Shown: piece after piece, positions 7,477 to 16,114 of the stretch | Layout: every line of letters starts with the position of its first letter | Numbering within the stretch: the stretch's first letter is position 1 | Assembly (NCBI GenBank): GCA_963794475.1 | Contig: CAWCDW010000005.1 | Span: 130,183-194,182, forward strand | Origin: GAS188 sp963794475 | GTDB taxonomy: Bacteria; Pseudomonadota; Alphaproteobacteria; Rhizobiales; Beijerinckiaceae | Direction: 5' to 3' | DNA: 64,000 nucleotides | Translations under genes and position numbers: made by a program | Notes under the pieces: generated by a model | Told to the model about the DNA's origin: nothing | What the model saw: only the letters and a program-made list of their open reading frames with translations | Database searches by the model: none

Positions 7477-9183
7477 ATGAACGACGGGCGGGGATCGCAA
7501 AAAGGATTTCCGATCGTAAAGATGCTGATCCCCTGGGTTCCGGCTCTAGGCTGGATCAAAACCTATTCTGCGAAGAGTCTCTCCATCGACCTCGTGGCCG
7601 GCCTCTCGCTCACCGCGTTCGTGATCCCGGAATCGCTCGCTTACGCCACGCTCGCGCAATTGCCGCCGGTGACTGGGCTCTACTGCTATCTTCTGGCGGG
7701 AGTGGCTTACGCTTTGTTCGGGACGAGCCGCCAGCTTGCGGTAGGCCCAACTTCCTCCCTGGCGATCGTGATCGCCACAAGCATTGCCGCGATTGGGGGC
7801 GGCGACCCGGCACGGGCCATGGCGCTCGCGTCGGCGATGGCGCTCATCGTTGCAATCGTTAGCATTGCCGGCCGGTTTATCGGCCTTGCCAACGCCGCCT
7901 ATTTCATTTCGGATTCGATCCTGTTCGGTTTCAAGACAGGGGCCGCGTTCTACATTGCCTCGACGCAATTGCCGAAGCTGTTCGGCATCGAGGACTCGGC
8001 AGGTAATTTTTTCGAGCGCGTCGGCCACGTCCTCTGGTCGTTGCCCGAAACTCACATCCCATCGCTCCTGATCGGCCTCGGATCGATCGCTCTTTTCGTG
8101 ATGTTATCCCGAGCCCTGCCGCACCGGCCGACGACACTGGTTGTCGTTTGTGCGGCGATCGCGGTCATGTCCGTATTTGGACTCTCCGACCGTGGTATCA
8201 AGATCGTTGGCGAGCTCCCGACCGGCCTCCCGGCAATCGGTATCCCGAACCTACATCTCTCCGATATTTCCGCTTTGCTGCCCGCCGCGCTCGCATGCTT
8301 CATGCTCGCTTACGGCGAAACGATATCCAGCGCCCGCACCTTCGCGCAAAAACATGGTTACGATATCAACCCGGAGCAGGAGCTGACCGCGCTTGGCGCC
8401 GCCAACCTCGCGACGGGACTGGCGCACGGGTTTCCGGTTTCGGGGGGCATGTCACAAACCGCTGTCAATGACATGGGCCGAGCCTCTTCGCCGATGGCTT
8501 TGGTGGTGAACTCCGCCGCCATTGCGCTGACCCTGATGTTCCTCGCACCTGTCTTTCATGACCTCCCCGAGCCTGTTCTCGCATCGGTCGTTCTGATGGC
8601 GGCGGCCCACATGGTGCGCTTCGATGATTTGCGGCGGTTGCGCGTGGCTTCGCGCTCGGAATTCCACATTTGTCTTCTTGCGCTCTTCGGCGTGCTCTTC
8701 CTGGGTCTGCTTGACGGGCTTCTCGTCGCCGCGATCGGTTCAGTCGTCGTGCTGATCGCCCATACATCCCGGCCGCCAGTGGTCGTTCTCGGGCGCGATC
8801 CCCTCACAGGAGAATTTGTGAACCGTGCCCGCTACCCAAACGCCGGGGACACGCCGGGCGCGCTCGTGGTGCGTAGCGCGGGCGCGTGGCTCTATTTCAA
8901 TGCCGAGCACATCCGCCGACGCATCCTCGATCTCCTTGTCGCGGCCCCCGCGGATATCAAGATGATCGTCATCGATTTTTCAATGGTGCCCACGATCGAC
9001 ACCACCGCGGGAAGCGCCTTGTGCGCGTTGGCCCGTTCGCTCAGGACTCGCAGCATCGCAATCGAGCTTGCCGAGTTGCGCGACGAGGTCGTGGACAATC
9101 TCAAGGCCGAGGGAGTCGAAAAAGACCTGTGTTGTATAACGGCTCATCGAAAGATCGAGGATTGCCTCGCGCGGACTCGCTGA
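7477..9183 (+). CDS. SulP-family anion transporter with C-terminal STAS domain
   Basis: This 568-residue inner-membrane protein has about 12 hydrophobic segments and belongs to the SulP/SLC26 family of sulfate, bicarbonate or other anion transporters. The family signature near the first helices reads IPESLAYATLAQLPPVTGLY, followed by GTSRQLAVGPTSSLAI. The central SGGMSQTAVNDMGRASSP matches the conserved helix-8/9 region. The last 110 residues form a STAS domain (VVRSAGAWLYFNAE, IVIDFSMVPTIDTTAGSAL). The substrate cannot be told from sequence. I start at ATG 7477; a Met 15 codons later (7522) is the alternative, and neither has a strong Shine-Dalgarno. No partner genes are adjacent. Confidence 0.85.
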   Translation: MNDGRGSQKGFPIVKMLIPWVPALGWIKTYSAKSLSIDLVAGLSLTAFVIPESLAYATLAQLPPVTGLYCYLLAGVAYALFGTSRQLAVGPTSSLAIVIATSIAAIGGGDPARAMALASAMALIVAIVSIAGRFIGLANAAYFISDSILFGFKTGAAFYIASTQLPKLFGIEDSAGNFFERVGHVLWSLPETHIPSLLIGLGSIALFVMLSRALPHRPTTLVVVCAAIAVMSVFGLSDRGIKIVGELPTGLPAIGIPNLHLSDISALLPAALACFMLAYGETISSARTFAQKHGYDINPEQELTALGAANLATGLAHGFPVSGGMSQTAVNDMGRASSPMALVVNSAAIALTLMFLAPVFHDLPEPVLASVVLMAAAHMVRFDDLRRLRVASRSEFHICLLALFGVLFLGLLDGLLVAAIGSVVVLIAHTSRPPVVVLGRDPLTGEFVNRARYPNAGDTPGALVVRSAGAWLYFNAEHIRRRILDLLVAAPADIKMIVIDFSMVPTIDTTAGSALCALARSLRTRSIAIELAELRDEVVDNLKAEGVEKDLCCITAHRKIEDCLARTR

Positions 9184-9447
9184 AAAGGATCGCGACCTTA
9201 AGTGAGAGTGATCAAATCGAGCGTGACGACCAAAGCCTTGACGCCTTTGCTCTAGTCGCCGCACTTTCAAATTGATCTGCATCAAATCGATTCAGTAGAC
9301 GGCCGCATCTATTGCGCGCCAAGATGTCGGTCGGGTGGGCACTGCGTGAACCCGAACGGCTCGCGTCGTCTTTCATCAATTCGATGTGGGCGCGGCTACA
9401 CGACCTGCAGATCGGATCTTTGACCTTAAAATCGTAAGGAGAAAAAG

Positions 9448-9891
9448 ATGTTCAGTTTTGTTCGCGCAATTCGGAACGGCCTGGCCTTTGTGATGGCGGT
9501 GGCCATGCTTATGACCTTGTCCCTTCCCTCCCATGCCGCGGTTGGCACCGTGCGCATCAAGATCGTCAAAGCCGGTTTCATCGTGGGCGTTGGTGGTGGC
9601 AACGGCGTTCTGCACTTCGAGGGCAGGAATTACCATCTGGGCATCGGCGGCATCAGCGTGGGTACGATCGGCGCGGCGGGGGCAGATTTAGTCGGCCGCG
9701 CTTACAATCTTCATCATGCCGAAGATATCGCGGGCACCTATACGGCCGTTTCCGGCAGCATCGCGGTCGCGGGTGGCGTGAAAATCGTGCAGTTGCAGAA
9801 CTCGAACGGCGTCGTCCTGAAGCTGCAAGGAAAGCAAGCGGGCTTCGAGGCGTCCGCCTCTTTGAGCGGATTGAGCATATCGCTACGTTGA
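9448..9891 (+). CDS. Exported small glycine-rich protein of unknown function
   Basis: This 147-residue protein starts behind a strong AAGGAG ribosome-binding site. A signal peptide (hydrophobic AFVMAVAMLMTLSLP, cleavage after SHA) is followed by about 115 residues rich in Gly, Ala and Val. The alternating pattern (FIVGVGGGNGVLHFEGRNYH, GGISVGTIGAAGADLVGRAY, GTYTAVSGSIAVAGG) suggests a small all-beta periplasmic or outer-membrane-associated protein. The layout recalls SYLF/Ysc84-like lipid-binding proteins, but I do not claim membership. It is monocistronic, with 264 bases of gene-free DNA upstream. Confidence 0.7.
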   Translation: MFSFVRAIRNGLAFVMAVAMLMTLSLPSHAAVGTVRIKIVKAGFIVGVGGGNGVLHFEGRNYHLGIGGISVGTIGAAGADLVGRAYNLHHAEDIAGTYTAVSGSIAVAGGVKIVQLQNSNGVVLKLQGKQAGFEASASLSGLSISLR

Positions 9892-10139
9892 GACCTGTCG
9901 ACCTCCCGGGCATCGGCAGCCTCTCGACATTGGCACGCATGAGGCTGACGAGGCTCCGAGAGCTTGCATTGGCGGCTAGGCCTTCCCAAGGCCGCGGCGA
10001 AATCGCGAGCCGGCTCCGACTTCACCTCGAAGCACATCAAAACGGCCCTTGCTCGCGCGATGCTGTGCTACCGCACGGAAAAGCTAAGGGAGACATGGCC
10101 CTCGAGCTGCCGCTCGAATTTTCGATGAGGATCTGAAGC

Positions 10140-11349
10140 GTGACGCCCGTCTTCCTCGGTACTTAATTCCGGATCTTCGAGCTTGAAGTTCCAGGTCTTT
10201 GAAGCCAAGGGCGCGGGCGAGCCGCGCCGCATTTTTCGCGGTCAATTCGAGGGACTCGGCAGCAAGCCGCGTTTCATGGCAACCGATGCCACGGGTGAGG
10301 TCATTGCCCAAGCGAGCTGGGGCCACGGTGAAGAGGTCCGCCATGAGCAGGCGTTGAACCATTTGACGTCCTGGCTTCTCGAGCACAGCGAAGGGTTCTC
10401 GCTGGCCGGTGTCGGACATCGGGTCGTCCATGGAGGCAAAGCCTACTTTCAACCGGTCAAGATTGATGAGCCCACGCTCGAGGCGCTGGAACGCCTCGTG
10501 CCGCTCGCTCCTCTGCATCAGCCGCATAACCTCGAGCCCATCCGCATCCTACGGCGGCAATTTCCAGAAACGGTGCAGATCGCGTGCTTCGACACGGCCT
10601 TCCATCACGGACAACCGGAGCTTGCTCAACTCTTCGCCATCCCTCGATCGATGAGCGCGTCGGGCGTGAAGCGCTACGGCTTCCACGGCCTTTCTTACGC
10701 GTTTCTGGTTTCCGCCTTCGGGAAGTATGACCCGAAGCTCGCCAATGGGCGGGTGGTTGCCGCCCACCTTGGAAACGGTGCCAGCCTCTGCGCGATCCGG
10801 AACGGCGCGAGCCTCGCGACGACGATGGGGTTTTCGGCGCTTGACGGATTGCCGATGGGGACGCGCTGCGGCAGCCTCGACCCTGGAGTCGTGTTTTACA
10901 TGCTCAGGGAGATGAAGCTCGGCGTCGAGGAGGCCGAGGGGCTTCTCTACAACGAGTCCGGTCTTCTCGGCGTTTCGGGTATCTCAAACGACATGCGCGA
11001 ATTGCGCGCGCAGGCAGCCACCGATCCGAGAGCGAAGCTCGCCATCGATCTCTTCGTCTACCGCATCGGGCGCGAGGTGGGTTCGCTGGTTGCAGCGCTC
11101 GGCGGAATAGACGCTCTGGTTTTCACCGCCGGCATCGGCGAGAACGATCACGCCACAAGAGCCGCAGTCCTGCAAAACGCCGCGTGGGCCGGCTTCGACC
11201 TCGACCCGGTTCAGAATGAGGCCGGTGGCCCGAAAATCACGCGCGGCGTGGGTCCCGCCGCTTGGGTGATCCCCACGGACGAGGAGCTGATGATCGCGCG
11301 CGAGATGCGCACGATGCTCGGCGAGATTGGCTCTTCTGCGATGGCCTGA
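10140..11349 (+). pseudogene. ackA: Acetate kinase with an apparent one-base frameshift near the start
   Basis: Acetate kinase converts acetyl phosphate and ADP to acetate and ATP. The main frame (from 10144) carries GHRVVHGG, CFDTAFHHGQPE, RYGFHGLSY, AHLGNGASL, GTRCGSLDPG and PTDEELMIA, so the catalytic core is complete. The phosphate-binding N-terminus VLNSGSSSLKFQVFE is in this frame but has no start codon, because a TGA lies at 10141-10143. A GTG at 10140 behind GAGG opens the neighbouring frame as MTPVFL. It joins the core perfectly if one G at 10158/10159 is removed, giving a normal 402 residues. The insertion may be a mutation or a sequencing error. The TTG at 10183 would give a protein lacking the Asn-containing loop. 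No phosphotransacetylase is adjacent. Confidence 0.8.
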
Positions 11350-11497
11350 AGGCAAAAGAACACAAGGTAAAAACGATCAAAGGGGCGGCGGCGTTTCAAA
11401 AATGCCGAGCGTGCTTGCGGGGTCGCTCAAGTCTCCATCAGCAAGGCGCGCCAACACGTTCGTCTAATTCCTGATATTTCTAGAAGCTCGGCCGCAA

Positions 11498-12577
11498 TCA
11501 CGGCGAGATCGCAAAGAACAGGAATGCCGCGAAAATGACGAGATGCACGATCCCTTGAAGCATGGTTGTCCGCCCGGTACCCAAGGTGATCGCGCCAAGA
11601 AACAGGGTCAGCGCGAGCAGCACTGTCTCCTTCGCGCCAAGCCCGAGCTCGAGCGGCGTCTGGGACAAGATCGAAACAGCGGCGACGGTCGGGATCGTCA
11701 GGCCGATGGTCGCGAGCGATGATCCAAGCGCAAGGTTGAGGCTCGTCTGCAACCGGTTCGCCTGTGCGGCTCTCAGCGCCGCCAAGCCTTCGGGCAACAG
11801 CACCAATGTGGCGATGATGATGCCGCTGAGCGAGGCCGGCATCCCGAAACTGGCTATGGTGGCATCGACGGACGGAGTGAGCGCCTTGGCAAGCCCGACC
11901 ACCGCGACGAGCGCCGCGCAAAGGAGCCCGGCGCTTGCGAGCGTCGTGCGATCGGAGGGCAGTTTTTCGTGAGCATCCTCGCCGTCAGCCTTGGCCGCGA
12001 GGAAATAATCGCGATGACGGATGGTCTGAATGAAGATGAAGGCGCCGTAGAGGATGAGGGAAACGATCGCGACGAATATCAGTTGCGGCGTGCTGAACAC
12101 CGGGCCTCGAACCGTTGTGGTGACGTTCGGTAAAATCATGGTGAGTGTCGTCAGGGCTGCCAGCACAACGAGCGCGGCGCTTGCGCCTTGCAGCTGAAAC
12201 CCCTGCTCACGGTGTCGCAAGCCCCCGACGAGAAGGCAGAGACCGACGATGCCGTTGCAGACGATCATGACGGCCGCGAAGACGGTATCGCGCGCCAGCG
12301 CTGCCTTGTCGGCGCCGCCGGCCATCACCGAGACGATGAGTGCCACCTCGATGATGGTGACCGCTACCGCGAGCACGAGCGTGCCGAACGGCTCGCCCAC
12401 GCGGTGGGCGACCACCTCCGCATGGTGAACCGCCGCGAACACTGTCGCGAAGAGCGCGATCACCGCGACGGCGACGACCATAGGGGGGATGCCCGTGATC
12501 ACGATGATCGCCAAGATTAGCCAGGCAATCGCGGGCGACAACCAAGTCCAGAGGGCCATCCGGTTTTGCGACATCAT
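11498..12577 (-). CDS. chaA: Calcium/proton antiporter, ChaA/CaCA family
   Basis: The 359-residue integral membrane protein has 10-11 hydrophobic segments arranged as two halves. Each half carries a CaCA ion-binding repeat: GEPFGTLVLAVAVTIIEVAL in the first and LPEGLAALRAAQANR followed by NLALGSSLATIGLTIP in the second. The acidic residues in these helices coordinate the cation. A soluble loop rich in charged residues (AAKADGEDAHEKLPSDR) separates the halves. ChaA exchanges Ca2+, Na+ or K+ for protons and aids alkaline or salt tolerance. The start at 12577 sits behind GGAGGGG; a start at 12604 is possible. Monocistronic. Confidence 0.85.
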   Translation of the reverse strand: MMSQNRMALWTWLSPAIAWLILAIIVITGIPPMVVAVAVIALFATVFAAVHHAEVVAHRVGEPFGTLVLAVAVTIIEVALIVSVMAGGADKAALARDTVFAAVMIVCNGIVGLCLLVGGLRHREQGFQLQGASAALVVLAALTTLTMILPNVTTTVRGPVFSTPQLIFVAIVSLILYGAFIFIQTIRHRDYFLAAKADGEDAHEKLPSDRTTLASAGLLCAALVAVVGLAKALTPSVDATIASFGMPASLSGIIIATLVLLPEGLAALRAAQANRLQTSLNLALGSSLATIGLTIPTVAAVSILSQTPLELGLGAKETVLLALTLFLGAITLGTGRTTMLQGIVHLVIFAAFLFFAISP

Positions 12578-12861
12578 CGCAATGTTTCCCCTCCCCCATC
12601 CCAATCGGGGATAGCTTAGCCCAAAATCAAGGAGCGCGCGCCTTGCCGTTCAGGCTCGCGTTTCACGACGTATTCGATTTCAAATTTTTTCTCGGTTCAA
12701 CTGCTTTTGCCAGACCCGAGCGTCATCCTTAGCGACAATCGGAAACGCGGCCGAAGTTGCGGCTACAGCCTGGGCCAACGACGCGACACGCCACTTCGTG
12801 TCGCGCCAAGCTTCCTGATGCTGATTGACCGAATGGCTAGAAAGCCGGGCCGCTCGTGCCT

Positions 12862-13065
12862 TTATTCAAGAAGGCGCAACACGGAGAGCGGGGCGCGACC
12901 CGCCACACCCGGTGCGGCTCGAGCTTGCTCACGCGGCACGTATTCTTCGACGATCTTGCGGGCACAATTGAGCACGGCAAGCGCCTGCCGGCGGTTCTCG
13001 GGGAGCTCGGCGGCGATCTGAAGGGCCTGGAGCCGCATCCAAGCTTCGCGCTTCTTACGGCTCAT
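12862..13065 (-). CDS. Small helical protein of unknown function (67 aa)
   Basis: The ATG at 13063-13065 follows GGGAG with eight-base spacing, which supports translation. The product begins MSRKKREAWMRLQALQIAAE and continues as one long amphipathic helix (NRRQALAVLNCARKIVEEYV), ending in a basic, Pro/Arg-rich tail. There is no signal peptide and no recognised domain. It lies downstream of the LuxR-type regulator on the same strand, separated by 197 bases with a small hairpin (GAAGA-TTTCG-TCTTC at 13151-13165). Confidence 0.55.
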   Translation of the reverse strand: MSRKKREAWMRLQALQIAAELPENRRQALAVLNCARKIVEEYVPREQARAAPGVAGRAPLSVLRLLE

Positions 13066-13262
13066 GATCTTTCTCCCGGTCTGACAAGCGCCGATCGGAC
13101 GGCGAACCGGAAGGGAATCTCGACAATCAAGGTTAGCGAAAAGTTAAGCGGAAGATTTCGTCTTCACGAATACTTGCTGAAGCCCTCAAACGCCGGCGGG
13201 TCGGCAGGTGCGCCCGGGAGGGCCCGTCTGAGCTCAATGCACCCGCGAGCGGGCGCGAAGGG

Positions 13263-14045
13263 TCATCCGTCGGCGCCCGAGGATGACGGCTTTTGGGCGG
13301 ACGGTCGCCTCTTCGTCGTCGGCTCACCGACGACGAGACCGTTGTTCATCGCCCAGATCGCCGCTTGCGTGCGATTGACGACGCCGATCTTGGTGAGGAT
13401 GGACTTCACATGCACCTTCACGGTGGCCTGCGCGATGCCGATCTCGCTTGCGATCACCTTGTTGGCGAGGCCCTCGGCGAGGTGGCGCAGAATCAATCTT
13501 TCGCGGCGCGATAATTGCGGGGCGAAACTCTCCGGCGTCTTCGCCGGCCTTGGCTCATCCTTGCGCTCGAGAATCAGCGGGAGGATGGCCTTCGGCAGAA
13601 CGGTCTCTCCCAGCATCACCAATTCGAGCGCCTTGATGAAGGGTTCAAGGCTTGGCCCCATGTAGAGATAACCGTTGGCCCCGGCGCGAAACACCGCCGG
13701 TATTTCCGCGAATTGACCGGGCTCGGCCAAAAGCACGACCCGCCCCGTTTCATGCCGCTCCTTGAAGAGCTCGATCTGCTTAATCGCGGTGCCCAAATCC
13801 TCACCCGCGTTCACGATCAGGAGGATCGGTTCATCCTGAATTTCCAGCCCGAAGTTGAGGTCGTTGACATGCGAGGCCGTGGCGACCACGCGGAATCCCG
13901 CAGCGCTCAAGATTCCCTTGAGCCCCTCGAGCACCAGAAAGTTCGGCCCCAGGAGAGCCGTCGCGAAGGCTCGCCGAAACGCGCGATCATCGCCGGCGGG
14001 AGAGCCGGCAAGCTCGACGCCTTGTTGCGGGTCATTCTGGGCCAA
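13263..14045 (-). CDS. LuxR/NarL-type response regulator with degenerate receiver
   Basis: The 260-residue protein has a receiver-like N-terminal domain (about residues 30-155) and a LuxR-type HTH domain (about 175-240, SRRERLILRHLAEGLANKVI then QATVKVHVKSILTKIGVVNR). The strand that normally ends in the phosphoacceptor Asp reads ILLIVNAGED, so no Asp is present at the expected place. The acidic pocket after strand 1 is also lost (GPNFLVLEGLKG). Signalling by phosphorylation is therefore unlikely; ligand or partner control is possible. The frame opens at a TTG (14043-14045) without a strong ribosome-binding site, so the exact start is unsure. No histidine kinase is adjacent. Confidence 0.8.
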   Translation of the reverse strand: MAQNDPQQGVELAGSPAGDDRAFRRAFATALLGPNFLVLEGLKGILSAAGFRVVATASHVNDLNFGLEIQDEPILLIVNAGEDLGTAIKQIELFKERHETGRVVLLAEPGQFAEIPAVFRAGANGYLYMGPSLEPFIKALELVMLGETVLPKAILPLILERKDEPRPAKTPESFAPQLSRRERLILRHLAEGLANKVIASEIGIAQATVKVHVKSILTKIGVVNRTQAAIWAMNNGLVVGEPTTKRRPSAQKPSSSGADG

Positions 14046-14332
14046 ATCTCTTGTCCGCCTGTCTCACAAACGGACAGAGTCCGTGCTTCTCGCAACCTGT
14101 CGCAGAATTCATGCCGCATCATCTTTCGGGTCGAGCAATTTGTGGAGGCATAACCGCTTTATAATCTGAATTCCTCAAGCAAACGAGGCAAAGGGAGGTC
14201 GATCAGAAGGCGACTAGACTATAAGCCGCACAAGAGAAGCCCTTTTTCAAAAAAATTTCAATAATCAAAAGGATTTAAGGCGAAACGGATTTGCCTCAAA
14301 CAGCCAGGTTCCGGGAAGCCGCCGGCATTCTC

Positions 14333-15640
14333 TCAGGGCTGGCGCTCGCGCCTGAGCCTCGCCCATTCGTCGAGCCTCGCCTTGATGCGCGCCTCGATGC
14401 CGCGATCCGTCGGCCGGTAAAAGCTTTGCCGGTCCATTTGCTCGGGGAAGTAATCCTGGCCCGAGAAAGCATCGGGCGCGTTGTGATCATAGGCGTAGCC
14501 CGCCCCGTAGCCTTCTTGCTTCATGAGCTTCGTCGGCGCGTTGAGGATATGCTTCGGCGGGGGAAGCGAGCCATTTTCCTTGGCGGCTCGCATCGCGGCC
14601 GCATAGGCGAGATAGGCCGCGTTCGATTTGGGTGCGCAGGCGAGATAGATCACTGCGTTAGCGAGCGCGAGCTCGCCTTCCGGCGAGCCTTGTTGCTCGT
14701 AGGCCTCGGAGGCAGCCCGCGCATGCACGAGCGCGTTGGGATCGGCAAGGCCGACGTCCTCGACCGCCATGCGCACGATGCGCCGGGCGAGGTAGCGCGG
14801 ATCCTCGCCGCCATCGAGCATCCGGCAGAACCAGTAAAGGGCCGCATCCGGATCCGAGCCACGCACGGATTTGTGGAGCGCGCTGATGAGATTGTAATGG
14901 CCGTCGCGATCCTTGTCGTAGACGGGCGCGCGACGCTGCAGGATTTCCTGAAGCGTCTCGGCGTCGAAAGCTTCTCCCGGTTTCGCGGCGCGCCAGGATT
15001 CCTCCGCAAGCGTGAGCGCCGATCGCCCATCCCCGTCGGCCATGCGGATGAGCGAGGCGCGCGCGGCTTCGCTGAGCGGCAGCGCCCTACCCTCATGCGC
15101 CTCGGCGCGCTCGAGGAGCTTTTCGATCGCCTGCGCCTCGAGCGGCTTGAAGACGAGCACGCGGGCACGTGAAAGCAGCGCGGCGTTGAGCGCGAAGGAC
15201 GGGTTCTCCGTCGTCGCGCCAACGAGCGTGATGGTGCCGTCCTCCATGACGGGGAGAAAAGAATCCTGCTGCGCGCGATTGAAGCGATGAATCTCGTCGA
15301 CAAAGAGGAGCGTGCCCTTTCCTTGCGTCACCCGGGCGCGTGCCGCGTCGAAGGCTTTCTTCAGATCGGCGACACCAGAGAAGATGGCGGAAATCTGCTG
15401 GAACTCGAGCTTGGTCTCGCCCGCGAGTAGACGCGCGACGGTAGTCTTCCCCGTTCCCGGCGGCCCCCAGAAGATGAGCGAGCCGAGCGAGCCTGCTTCG
15501 ATCAGCCGCGTCAACACCCCATCCTTGCCGGTGAGGTGCTCCTGCCCGGCGATCTCGGCAAGCGATGTCGGCCGCAACCGGTCGGCGAGCGGCCTCGTGC
15601 CGCTCTTGTCGAGCCCAACCGCTGCGAAGAGATCGCTCAA
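14333..15640 (-). CDS. rarA: Replication-associated recombination protein A (AAA+ ATPase)
   Basis: RarA/MgsA (Mgs1/WRNIP1 family) is a clamp-loader-like AAA+ ATPase acting at stalled replication forks. The 435-residue product shows ADRLRPTSLAEIAGQEHL at the N-terminus, Walker A GPPGTGKTT, Walker B LLFVDEIHRFN, sensor 1 LVGATTENPSFALN and the C-terminal DPDAALYWFCRMLDGGEDP block. I place the start at TTG 15638-15640. The family N-terminus (LSDLF) begins there, AAGGAGG lies ten bases upstream, and the TTGA overlap with the GNAT stop indicates translational coupling. The longer upstream frame (to 16003) is antisense-like sequence inside the GNAT gene. Confidence 0.92.
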   Translation of the reverse strand: MSDLFAAVGLDKSGTRPLADRLRPTSLAEIAGQEHLTGKDGVLTRLIEAGSLGSLIFWGPPGTGKTTVARLLAGETKLEFQQISAIFSGVADLKKAFDAARARVTQGKGTLLFVDEIHRFNRAQQDSFLPVMEDGTITLVGATTENPSFALNAALLSRARVLVFKPLEAQAIEKLLERAEAHEGRALPLSEAARASLIRMADGDGRSALTLAEESWRAAKPGEAFDAETLQEILQRRAPVYDKDRDGHYNLISALHKSVRGSDPDAALYWFCRMLDGGEDPRYLARRIVRMAVEDVGLADPNALVHARAASEAYEQQGSPEGELALANAVIYLACAPKSNAAYLAYAAAMRAAKENGSLPPPKHILNAPTKLMKQEGYGAGYAYDHNAPDAFSGQDYFPEQMDRQSFYRPTDRGIEARIKARLDEWARLRRERQP

Positions 15641-16110
15641 GCGCGCGCGCCCTCCTTGTCCTGATAGGCTCGTGGATTGGCGATTTCCATGAGGCGCTCG
15701 GGACGCGCAGGCGGGCGAAAGCCGTAGCGTGCGTAGAGCTCCGCCGCATCGGACGTCGAGAGCGTGAAACGCCGAAGGCCTTCGAGATGGGGATGGCCGA
15801 GAACCGCCTCGACGAGCGCCTTGCCGACCCCGCGTCCACGCCAGGCAGGGAAGACGAAGACATCGCACAGATGGGCGAAAGTAGCGCGATCCGAGATGAT
15901 CCTTGCAAATCCTGCCTGTTCCCCGTCCGGCAGGAGGGCACCGAAGCACAACGAGTGCTTGATCGAGCGATCGAAGACCGGGCGCGGGAGGCCTTTGCAC
16001 CAATAGGCTTCGTGATGGAGAAAATCATAAATGCGATCGAGCTCGAAGCGCGACACATCCGTCGAGACGATGATGTCCTTCGCGCTGTCCCTCATGTGCT
16101 TTCGGCTCAT
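15637..16110 (-). CDS. GNAT-family N-acetyltransferase
   Basis: This 157-residue protein has the GNAT fold. The acetyl-CoA pyrophosphate-binding motif A appears as VFPAWRGRGVGKALVEAVL, preceded by strand AHLCDVFV and followed by FTLSTSDAAELYARYGFRP. Proteins of this type acetylate small amines or protein N-termini; the substrate is not evident. It sits between degP (4-base gap upstream) and rarA (TTGA overlap downstream), so the three genes look like one operon. A second Met five codons in (16095) is a possible start. No signal sequence. Confidence 0.8.
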   Translation of the reverse strand: MSRKHMRDSAKDIIVSTDVSRFELDRIYDFLHHEAYWCKGLPRPVFDRSIKHSLCFGALLPDGEQAGFARIISDRATFAHLCDVFVFPAWRGRGVGKALVEAVLGHPHLEGLRRFTLSTSDAAELYARYGFRPPARPERLMEIANPRAYQDKEGARA

Positions 16111-16114
16111 GCGC

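Noticed and set aside
9892..10139. Search for phosphotransacetylase or phosphoketolase next to acetate kinase
   Set aside because: No such gene or fragment could be recognised in the gap.
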